Source of the DNA: Patescibacteria group bacterium
Lineage (GTDB): Bacteria > Patescibacteriota > Minisyncoccia > Minisyncoccales > PEYH01
Assembly (NCBI GenBank): GCA_018817645.1
Contig: JAHITK010000023.1
Span: forward strand, 1-40,706
Direction of reading: 5' to 3'
DNA: 40,706 nucleotides
The first letter of the stretch is position 1. Each line of letters starts with the position of its first letter. The notes under the pieces are model-generated. The model ran no database searches. It saw only the letters and a program-made list of their open reading frames with translations, and was not told the DNA's origin. This document shows positions 9,401-17,011 of the stretch, one piece after another. Both the position numbers and the translations under genes were made by a program.

Positions 9401-10891
9401 ATGACAAAATATTTTCTCTACGCCAGAAAATCAACGGACGAGCCGGACAGGCAAATTCTTTCCATTGAAGCCCAAATTACGGAGCTGAAAGAATTTGCCG
9501 AGCGGGAAAATCTGAATATCGTTGAAAATCTTATTGAATCCCAAACAGCGAAAATTCCGGGCCGTCCAATTTTTAACGAAATGATAAAAAGAATTGAGTC
9601 CGGCGAGGCCGAAGGAATTTTAGCGTGGCACCCCGACCGCCTTGCAAGAAATTCCATAGATGGCGGACAAATTATTTATCTCATAGACACAGGGAAAATC
9701 ACCGCGCTAAAATTCCCGACATTTTGGTTTGACACAACACCGCAGGGAAAATTTATGTTGAATATCGCTTTTGGGCAGTCTAAATACTACATTGACAATC
9801 TTTCAGAGAATGTAAAAAGAGGTTTGCGCCAAAAAGTCAGACGGGGCGAACAAAGCGGGGTGGCAATAACCGGCTGTCTCAACGACAAAGTAAATCACAA
9901 AATCATTCCCGACCCGGAAAGATTTCCTCTCATCAGAAAAATGTTTGAGCTTTACGCCACTGGCGAATATTCTCTGAAAGATTTAAGAAATAAAATGACT
10001 TCTTTGGGCTTGATTAGCCGAAGCGGTAAAGTTTTTACGATTTCCAATATCCAAATGTTTTTGAAAAATCCATTTTACTACGGAGCTTTTGTTTTCAACG
10101 GCGAACTTCATCAAGGAAACCATAAGCCAGCGATTGCAAAGAAACTTTTTGACAAGTGCCAAGAAGTGATGAAAACCAAAGCCCACAAAATGAAACGAGG
10201 CCAAAAAGAATATCTTTTCCGCTCGCTTTTGAAATGCGGCGAGTGCGGCTGTTCCATAACTTCGGAAACTCACAAAGGACACAATTATTACCGATGCACC
10301 AAAAAGAAGGACGACTGCTCGCAAAAATATATTCGCGAGGAACTTTTGGCCGAGCAGATTTCAAAAATTATTCAAAAAGTTTCTTTGCCTTCGGCTTGGA
10401 CCAAAAAGATGATTGCCAAACTGGACAAAGAAAAAGAGGAAAATGTCCAAGCCGAAATGACTTTCGCTCAAAATCTAAAATCTCAAATTGCGGAACTTAA
10501 CGAAAGATTGGATAAACTTTTGGATAACCAATTGGACGGCATAATTTCCACCGAAGAATACGCCGCCAAAAAACAAAAAATTCTCAACCAAAAAATTGAG
10601 ATTTCCGAAAAATTGAAAGATTTTGAGCGAAAGGGCAATCGCTGGCTCGAACTTTGTAAAAACTTCATTTTAACGGCTAATCAAGCGCAAATTGCCGCTT
10701 TACGTGGAAATTTTTCTGAAAAGAAAAATTTCCTGAAAAGGATTGGCTCGAACCCGCTCCTGCGGGAGCGGCTGGTTTTTGTAGAATACAAAAACCCCTG
10801 GAAATTGCTTGAAAATTCGTCCGCCGAAGCGAGGGGCAAAGCCCCGAGCGAGGCGGGAAACTCAAACTTTACTAAATGGCTGCGGGGCTAG
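9401..10891 (+). CDS. large serine site-specific recombinase
   Basis: Resolvase N-domain YFLYARKSTDEPDRQILSIEAQ, LAWHPDRLARN, recombinase domain, zinc ribbon CGECGCSITSETHKGHNYYRC, C-terminal coiled coil. Confidence 0.95.
   Translation: MTKYFLYARKSTDEPDRQILSIEAQITELKEFAERENLNIVENLIESQTAKIPGRPIFNEMIKRIESGEAEGILAWHPDRLARNSIDGGQIIYLIDTGKITALKFPTFWFDTTPQGKFMLNIAFGQSKYYIDNLSENVKRGLRQKVRRGEQSGVAITGCLNDKVNHKIIPDPERFPLIRKMFELYATGEYSLKDLRNKMTSLGLISRSGKVFTISNIQMFLKNPFYYGAFVFNGELHQGNHKPAIAKKLFDKCQEVMKTKAHKMKRGQKEYLFRSLLKCGECGCSITSETHKGHNYYRCTKKKDDCSQKYIREELLAEQISKIIQKVSLPSAWTKKMIAKLDKEKEENVQAEMTFAQNLKSQIAELNERLDKLLDNQLDGIISTEEYAAKKQKILNQKIEISEKLKDFERKGNRWLELCKNFILTANQAQIAALRGNFSEKKNFLKRIGSNPLLRERLVFVEYKNPWKLLENSSAEARGKAPSEAGNSNFTKWLRG
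10800..10882. repeat. right copy of 83-bp inverted repeat IR2 (within recombinase 3' end)
   Basis: Inverted match to 9198-9280. Confidence 0.95.
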
Positions 10892-10950
10892 GATTCGGAC
10901 CTAGATAGCAGCGTCCAGAGCGCTGAATCCGACCATTGGATGACCCCGCA
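10880..10950 (-). tRNA. tRNA-Gln(CTG)
   Basis: Minus strand TGCGGGG-TC-ATCC..GGAT-CAGCG CTCTGGA CGCTG..CTAGG TCCGAAT CCTAG-CCCCGCA; cloverleaf folds, anticodon CTG, no encoded CCA. Confidence 0.93.
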
Positions 10951-11003
10951 TTATTTGTGTCTCTTGTATCCTATTATACCTATGATATCCTACTGGCGGT
11001 GGG

Positions 11004-11945
11004 TTAGGCTGTCAAATATTTTCTAATGGCGATTAAGCTGGAGATTACTCCGAGGGCAATCCCGCTCGCCAATTGAACGAAGAATAAACCAAAAGCCCGC
11101 GCCTTGAACCAGGAAAATACATTGAAGCCGTTGGTCATTGCATCAATTTTGGGAGCGAGAAAATAGCTCACCAAAAGGAGAATAAAGAATGACGCCAAGG
11201 CGGCAATGGCTCCGGCAATCATCCCCTGCACAATAAAGGGCCCGCGGATAAAACGATTGGGGGCGCCGACCAAGCGCATAATGGAGATTTCCTTGCTGGC
11301 GTCGTAAATCGCCACCCTGATAGTGTTAAAAGCCACTAGAACCGCCACTACTCCAAGAGCCAACGCCATTAAAAGTCCACCGGTATTAACATTGGTTATA
11401 AAGCCAGAAAGTTTTTCAATGACTGTCTTTTTCTCCACATAATCCACTTTATAAATAATGTCATCAAGGGAAGAGCTGTTCAAAACCTCCAATATGGCGG
11501 CGTATTGTTCCGGATCATTTGCCCTTATATTCAACGAAGCGTAAAAAGGATTGGTGCCGACAATATCCAAGGACTCCAGCAGTACCGGATCATTTTTATG
11601 CCTCTCCCTGAATTGCTCCAAAGCATCTTCTTTGGAAACAATGCTTACTGCTTGGACTTCCGGCATTTCAACTAATCTATCTTTTATTATTTCCATTTCT
11701 TCATTGCTTGTTTCCGGCGCCACATAAACGCTGATATCTATCTTCTCTTTTATTTGGGCGATAATGTGCTTTACCGCGCCTTCGGATATAAAAAGAGTGG
11801 TGATTAAGGAGATGGTGACAATCAATACAAAGACAGTGGCTACATTCAAGCCCCCGGCTCTCCAGAAATTATGCCACCCGAAACGGATTACTCTTCTTAA
11901 AAAAGTGAACATATTTTTACAAAATAAATCTGCCTTTTTCTTCAT
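11004..11945 (-). CDS. ftsX: cell division protein FtsX
   Basis: FtsX/permease architecture; adjacent to ftsE (overlap 11917-11945). Confidence 0.92.
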   Translation of the reverse strand: MKKKADLFCKNMFTFLRRVIRFGWHNFWRAGGLNVATVFVLIVTISLITTLFISEGAVKHIIAQIKEKIDISVYVAPETSNEEMEIIKDRLVEMPEVQAVSIVSKEDALEQFRERHKNDPVLLESLDIVGTNPFYASLNIRANDPEQYAAILEVLNSSSLDDIIYKVDYVEKKTVIEKLSGFITNVNTGGLLMALALGVVAVLVAFNTIRVAIYDASKEISIMRLVGAPNRFIRGPFIVQGMIAGAIAALASFFILLLVSYFLAPKIDAMTNGFNVFSWFKARAFGLFFVQLASGIALGVISSLIAIRKYLTA

Positions 11946-12603
11946 CGCGAATGATTTCGCCGTTGTCCAAAGTAATCACCCGCCGGCTCAAGCTGTTTAT
12001 TATCGCTTTGTCATGGGTAGCAAGAATCACGGTTGCCCCCAAATCATATATCTTTTCAAGCAAATTGATTATATCTCTCGTATGATACGGATCAAGGTTG
12101 CCGGTCGGCTCGTCAGCGATAATCACTTCCGGCCTTACGGCCAAAGCCCGGGCAATGGCGGTGCGCTGTTTTTCCCCGCCGGAGAGTCCAAGAGGAAAAT
12201 GTTTCGCCCTGTCTTCCAGCCCGACAATTTCCAGAAGCCGGGGGACATCCCTTAAAATCTCATAATCAGTGGCTCCCATTACTTCCATGGCATAAGCCAC
12301 ATTTTCAAAAACCGTCTTGTTGGGCAAAAGCCGGTAATCCTGAAACACGCATCCGATTTTTTGGCGGAATATTGATAAGTCCTTATTTTTTATCTCGGCG
12401 ATATTTTTCCCTCCGTAAATTATCTTTCCGCTGGTCGGCTCTTCTTCGCGCAAAAGCAATCTAATAAGGGTTGTCTTGCCGGCGCCGGATTTTCCCACAA
12501 TGGAAACGAATTCGTTTCCATTAGCTCCAATTTGAAAACTGACATTTTTTAATGCCACGGTATCCGGTTTATACATCTTGCTTATGTTTTCAAAAAAAAT
12601 CAT
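11917..12603 (-). CDS. ftsE: cell division ATP-binding protein FtsE
   Basis: Walker [26 protein letters not shown] signature, Walker [13 protein letters not shown]. Confidence 0.95.
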   Translation of the reverse strand: MIFFENISKMYKPDTVALKNVSFQIGANGNEFVSIVGKSGAGKTTLIRLLLREEEPTSGKIIYGGKNIAEIKNKDLSIFRQKIGCVFQDYRLLPNKTVFENVAYAMEVMGATDYEILRDVPRLLEIVGLEDRAKHFPLGLSGGEKQRTAIARALAVRPEVIIADEPTGNLDPYHTRDIINLLEKIYDLGATVILATHDKAIINSLSRRVITLDNGEIIRDEEKGRFIL

Positions 12604-12610
12604 TTTTTGG

Positions 12611-13718
12611 TTAGGTTAAACGAAGTTCCGCTTCAATAAATTGGTCCAGATGGCCGTCCAATACCGTTTCCAATTGGCTGGTCTCAACTTTTGTCCGAAG
12701 GTCTTTAACCATTTTATACGGATAAAAGACATAAGAGCGAATCTGATTCCCCCACTCCGGACTTTTGGAAGCACCTTTAATTCTTTCCATCTTCGCTTTT
12801 TCTTCCTGTTCTTTTTTCTGCAAAAGCTTGCTCTTCAAAATTTCCAGCGCTTTTTGCCGGTTCATCCCCTGGGTCCGCTCAACCTGGCAGCTTACCACGA
12901 TTTTTGTCGGCAGATGCGTAATTCTTATGGCTGATTCCCGTTTGTTGACATATTGGCCGCCCGGACCCGAGGCCCGGTAAGTATCAACCTTTAAGTCGTC
13001 TTCTTTAATCTCTATCTCTTTGGTCGCCTCCTCTCCCAACACCGGCATTATTTCCACGGAAGCGAACGAAGTGTGCCTCAACTGCTTGGCGGAAAACGGA
13101 GATATTCTCACCAAACGATGCACCCCGCTTTCCCCTCTCAATAATCCAAAGGCGTTTTTGCCCCTGACTTCCAGCGCGACCTCTTTAGTCCCGATCCTGG
13201 CTTCCGGTCCCGGCTCTCCGAAACTGCGGGAAAGAACCGAATATTTAAATCCTTTCCGGTCAGCAAACCGCTCGTACATTCTCAAAAGAATGGTTGCCCA
13301 ATCCTCGGCATCGTTTCCGCCGGCGCCGGCATTAATTGTTAAAATAGCATTATTTCGGTCGTATGGCCCGGAAAGAAAAACCTCGTTTTCTTTAATTTCA
13401 AGCTCTTTGAAAAGTTTTTCCGCCATTTTTCCGGTCTCTTCCGCTATTTTCGGGTCTTGGGAGGATAAATCCATCAATTCAGCCAAATCATCTGCTTCTT
13501 TCTGAAATTGCTCAAGCCGTCCTACCTCTTCTTTTAAATAAGACAATCTTTTGCTGGCTTCCACTAATTTTTCCCGACCCTTCCAATCAGAAACGCTGGA
13601 CAACTCTTTTTCAACCTCTTTTAACTCTTTTTTCTTATTCTCAAATTCAAAGACAGTCCATCAAATGATGGAGTTTATCTTGTATGTCTTCTATTTTGAT
13701 GGAAACTTCTTCTTTCAT
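12611..13718 (-). CDS. prfB: peptide chain release factor 2, programmed +1 frameshift
   Basis: RF2 GGQ motif (RASGPGGQYVNKRESAIRI). Upstream in-frame start MKEEVSIKIEDIQDKLHHLMDCL-TGA at 13718..13647; CTT TGA site at 13652-13647; +1 shift (skip T13649) continues EFENKKKELKEVEKELSSVSDWKG into the listed ORF 12611..13603. Confidence 0.93.
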
Positions 13719-13728
13719 AGATTTCAGC

Positions 13729-13766
13729 TAAGCCGGAGGCGAGATTTGAACCGACGGCCTGCTCGC
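13729..13766 (-). pseudogene. possible tRNA 3' fragment
   Basis: Minus strand GGCCGTCGGTTCAAATCTCGCCTCCGGCT resembles a T-arm plus acceptor 3' strand, but there is no matching 5' half. Confidence 0.4.
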
Positions 13767-13777
13767 CTAAATTACTG

Positions 13778-13848
13778 AGCCGAAGGTGGGAATCGAACCC
13801 ACGTTCCTACTTTACGAAAGTAGTGTTCTACCACTGAACTATTTCGGC
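13778..13848 (-). tRNA. tRNA-Thr(CGT)
   Basis: GCCGAAA-TA-GTTC..GAAC-CTACT TTCGTAA AGTAG..GTGGG TTCGATT CCCAC-CTTCGGC-T; anticodon CGT. Confidence 0.92.
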
Positions 13849-14294
13849 TTATTCATAGCCCACAAACGAACTTCTTTAGCTCTTTTGCTCAAAGCTCGAT
13901 CTTTCCTGCCATTTCCCCTATTCAACCCAGCATATGTAGGAGTTAATGAGTCACAATTTGGACAAATTAAGCGAAGATTACTTTCAGCATTATTCCGCCA
14001 ATTGCCATCGATATGGTCAGCGATTAATGGGACTTCTCCAGTCTTAGGGTTAATCTTTGACCAGCCACACAAGCAGCACTTATTTTCAAATTTCCTGTGC
14101 AAATATTTTTTAATGTATGACGAGACTAAACCTAAACTATTTAATCCTTTAATTTTACCGTTCTTCCACTTTTTAATATAAGATTGATACTGAAATTCCT
14201 GCTGACATTTATTACTGCAATACTTATAACCTGGCCGTGGTGTTTCTTTACCACAACTAAAACATTTTTTCCTGGGCTTTTTAGGCGTTGGCAT
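13839..14294 (-). CDS. HNH endonuclease with N-terminal Cys zinc finger
   Basis: CFSCGKETPRPGYKYCSNKCQ and CCLCGWSKINPKTGEVPLIADHIDGNWRNNAESNLRLICPNCDSLTPTYAG (HNH fold). Confidence 0.88.
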   Translation of the reverse strand: MPTPKKPRKKCFSCGKETPRPGYKYCSNKCQQEFQYQSYIKKWKNGKIKGLNSLGLVSSYIKKYLHRKFENKCCLCGWSKINPKTGEVPLIADHIDGNWRNNAESNLRLICPNCDSLTPTYAGLNRGNGRKDRALSKRAKEVRLWAMNKPK

Positions 14295-14309
14295 ACATTA
14301 AGTATGCGG

Positions 14310-14386
14310 GAATCATCGACCACCGTCAAAATTAGCAGTGGCTGCAGATTGAAAAAAATTGTTCTTCCGCTGAGCTACACTGGCAG
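14310..14386 (-). pseudogene. tRNA-like degenerate sequence
   Basis: Minus strand CAGTGTAGCTCAGCGGAAGAAC... resembles a tRNA 5'/D-arm and GGTGGTCGATGATTCCC resembles a T-arm, but no good cloverleaf could be drawn. Confidence 0.35.
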
Positions 14387-14465
14387 TCGGTGTGAAGCGG
14401 GATACGGGAGTCCCCTCCTTCGCCCTCGCTCCGCTCGGGCTGCGGAGGGCAGGGAACCATTCTCG

Positions 14466-14536
14466 AGCGAGAGAGGGGAATCGAACCCCCATCTGTTCCT
14501 TGGGAAGGAACCATTCTGCCACTGAACTACTCTCGC
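14466..14536 (-). tRNA. tRNA-Gly(CCC)
   Basis: GCGAGAG-TA-GTTC..GAAT-GTTCC TTCCCAA GGAAC..GGGGG TTCGATT CCCCT-CTCTCGC-T; anticodon CCC. Confidence 0.93.
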
Positions 14537-14550
14537 GTTGAACCGCTCAA

Positions 14551-14973
14551 CTAATCCCGCCCGAAAATACTGCCGAAGAAATCAAGAATTTTCTGCCAAA
14601 CCGAAGCGCTTTCGGCCGCCTGCTGGGCATTGGCTGGCGCCTGCTCCGCCGGCAACGCGCTGTCTCTGGTGATGACAACCACTTCCTCTCCCTCTTTTTT
14701 ATACAATCCCTTTTCCCTTAACACCGCTTCGGTATAATCTGCTTCGTTGGTATAAGAGAACAACTCTTTTAATTCCTGATTCTTGCTCTCCAAATATTGA
14801 AGCTCTTTATTCAAATTAAGATACTGGCTTCTCACTTCTCTGTTCTCGGAATAAAGCTTGAGATTCCCAAACACCAAAAAACCCACAATCATAACATCCA
14901 ATATCATCAGCAGTCCGATTAAAACCTTTTCCTGTCCGGGGTGCTTTGTATATTTCCTTTTTTTTGCTATCAT
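14551..14973 (-). CDS. FtsB/DivIC-like septum formation initiator
   Basis: One N-terminal TM segment then coiled coil (LNLNKELQYLESKNQELKELFSYTN) and VLREKGLYKKEGEEVVVI, typical of FtsB/DivIC. Confidence 0.8.
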   Translation of the reverse strand: MIAKKRKYTKHPGQEKVLIGLLMILDVMIVGFLVFGNLKLYSENREVRSQYLNLNKELQYLESKNQELKELFSYTNEADYTEAVLREKGLYKKEGEEVVVITRDSALPAEQAPANAQQAAESASVWQKILDFFGSIFGRD

Positions 14974-15005
14974 AAAAATACGCCAAAAAATATTATGAAA
15001 ACTAT

Positions 15006-15113
15006 ATGAAAGTTAAAGGCAAACAATTGGTGCGCTGGATCTGGATAATATTAGCAGTGCTGGTCTCTTTGAGTATGATATTGAGCTTATCATTATCATC
15101 TCTATTTAGATAA
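15006..15113 (+). CDS. small single-TM protein (35 aa)
   Basis: ATG...TAA encodes MKVKGKQLVRWIWIILAVLVSLSMILSLSLSSLFR in the gap between two minus-strand genes; not in the supplied ORF list. Confidence 0.5.
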   Translation: MKVKGKQLVRWIWIILAVLVSLSMILSLSLSSLFR

Positions 15114-15143
15114 TACCCTTAAAATTTATTTTTTTCAACTCGT

Positions 15144-16925
15144 TTATTCGGTTCGGAACATTTTCCAAAGCACGGCCTGCGGCAGTCTCAAGCTGGCTCT
15201 TCCCCGGAGCTTTTTCTTTCCTTTCTTTTGTTTCTCCAGAAGTTTTTTCTTGCGAGTCACATCGCCGCCATAAAGCGGGGCGGTAACATCTTTTCGCTTT
15301 GCTTTTACGGTTTCGCGGGCAATGATATTGCCCCCGACTTTTGCCTGCAGCGGAACCGGGAACAACTGGGAAGGGAAAAGGGTTTTCAGCTTTTCCACTA
15401 TCGCCCGGCCCTCCTGGAACGCTTTTTCTTTGGGAACAACTGTTGAAAGCGCCTCTTCCAAATTCCCCAAAACCAAGACCTCGAGTTTTACCAGGTCCGA
15501 TTCCCGCCAATCCAAAAAATGATAATCCATAGACCCGTATCCCTGGGTAGCGCTTTTGAGTTTGTCATAAAAATTCGCCATCAATTCCCTGAAGGGCATT
15601 TCACAGGTTAAAAGGATTTTATCCGCGCTTAAATGATTAATGTTCGGCTGACGGCGCTCAAGCAATTCTAAAGTGTTTCCTAAAAATCTTACAGGCAGAA
15701 TAATTTTTAAAGCGCAAAACTGCTCTTTGGTTTTCTTTATCCTTGATTCATCCGGCCAATCCATCACCGAACAGACCATTTCCTCCTTGCCTCCTTCAAA
15801 CTCCAGCAAATAACAGACCGAAGGGGCGGAGGTCATTAATTCAAGGTTAAACTCCCGCTTCAGGCGCTCAATCACAATTTCAGCGTGCAAAAGCCCTAAA
15901 AATCCGCATAAAAATCCCCGGCCGAGAGCGGATTTCGATTCCGGCTTAAAGCTTAAAGATGGGTCATTTAATCTTAATTTCATCAAGGCGTCCCTCAATA
16001 GGGTCCAATCATCGGCGTTTTCAGGGAAAATTCCCACAAAGACCACGGCTTTCGGCTCTTTATAGCCCGGCAGATGCTCAACCTCTTGGCAACTCTCGTA
16101 AAGCGTAATGGTGTCTCCGATTTTTACTTTGTCCGGCTCCTTGATTCCCAAAGCAACATATCCGATTTCCCCGCTCTCAATCTGTTCCTGGGGAGAGCGA
16201 TCCGGCCTGAACCATCCGACTTCTTTGGCCTGGGCCCGGCTCGCCGAATTAATCATAAAAATTTCGTCTCCCTTTTTTATTATCCCTTCTCTGACCCGAA
16301 AATAGGCGATCACTCCCTTGAAAGAATCATATTGAAAGTCAAAAATCAAAGCCCTTAACGCTGCGGTGATATTCCGCTCCGGCGCAGGCACTTTTTCAAT
16401 GATTGTTTTCAAGACCTTCTCCACGTTAGTCCCGTTTTTGGCGGAAATTTTTATAATTTCTTCTTTGTCTACTTTCAAAAGTTCCGCCACCTCATTCACC
16501 ACTGTTGCCAAACGCTGTTCGTCATCCCCGATTAAATCAAGCTTGTTTATTACCGGAATAATAACCAAACCCTCCTTTCTCGCTAATTCCAAGTTCATCA
16601 GGGTTTGGGCTTGGATGCCTTTTAAGACATCAACTAAAAGTATCACCCCCTCTATGGCCGCCAAACTGCGCGAAACCTCATAGGTGAAATCGACATGGCC
16701 TGGCGTATCAATCATATTCAAGACATAGCCCTGGTATTCCATCCGCACCGGCTGGAGCTTGATAGTAATGCCTTTCTCCCTTTCCAGTTCCATCATATCC
16801 AAGAATTGGGGCTGCATTTTTTTCGGGTCAATAGTATGGGTCAATTCCAAAAACCGGTCAGCCAAGGTTGATTTGCCGTGGTCTATATGGGCGACAATCC
16901 CGAAATTGCGAATATTTTGATTCAT
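15144..16925 (-). CDS. lepA: elongation factor 4 (LepA)
   Basis: NFGIVAHIDHGKSTLADR, DTPGHVDF, NKLD, LepA-specific C-terminus (AKRKDVTAPLYGGDVTRKKKLLEKQKKGKKKLR). Confidence 0.97.
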   Translation of the reverse strand: MNQNIRNFGIVAHIDHGKSTLADRFLELTHTIDPKKMQPQFLDMMELEREKGITIKLQPVRMEYQGYVLNMIDTPGHVDFTYEVSRSLAAIEGVILLVDVLKGIQAQTLMNLELARKEGLVIIPVINKLDLIGDDEQRLATVVNEVAELLKVDKEEIIKISAKNGTNVEKVLKTIIEKVPAPERNITAALRALIFDFQYDSFKGVIAYFRVREGIIKKGDEIFMINSASRAQAKEVGWFRPDRSPQEQIESGEIGYVALGIKEPDKVKIGDTITLYESCQEVEHLPGYKEPKAVVFVGIFPENADDWTLLRDALMKLRLNDPSLSFKPESKSALGRGFLCGFLGLLHAEIVIERLKREFNLELMTSAPSVCYLLEFEGGKEEMVCSVMDWPDESRIKKTKEQFCALKIILPVRFLGNTLELLERRQPNINHLSADKILLTCEMPFRELMANFYDKLKSATQGYGSMDYHFLDWRESDLVKLEVLVLGNLEEALSTVVPKEKAFQEGRAIVEKLKTLFPSQLFPVPLQAKVGGNIIARETVKAKRKDVTAPLYGGDVTRKKKLLEKQKKGKKKLRGRASLRLPQAVLWKMFRTE

Positions 16926-16966
16926 AGCGATATTTTATTCTATCAAAAAACCCCGCTTTTGCCTAT

Positions 16967-16997
16967 GGAAAAAACGCTCTTTCCAGCGTCGTTTTTT
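16967..16997 (-). terminator. hairpin plus T-tract downstream of murJ
   Basis: aaaaaacgctctttccagcgtcgtttttt. Confidence 0.5.
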
Positions 16998-17011
16998 AGG
17001 TTGGATAATGG

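Noticed and set aside
9141-9434. 97-aa minus-strand ORF before the recombinase
   Set aside because: Made of IR1/IR2 repeat sequence; treated as a recombination footprint rather than a gene.
10750-10775. gaacccgctcctgcgggagcggctgg hairpin as a terminator
   Set aside because: Lies inside the recombinase ORF and lacks a T-tract; probably coding or a dispersed repeat.
14347-14386. tRNA interrupted by a group I intron encoding the HNH gene
   Set aside because: The 5' tRNA-like half and the 3' fragment at 13729 do not form a matching acceptor stem, a complete tRNA-Thr lies between them, and no intron core was recognised.
14313-14525. ORFs through the tRNA-Gly/tRNA-like region
   Set aside because: Typical spurious translations of tRNA genes (…GVRFPSLARE…); no start context.
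15106-15532. ORFs 15106..15510(-) and 15228..15532(+) overlapping lepA
   Set aside because: Alternate-frame shadows of the well-supported lepA coding sequence.
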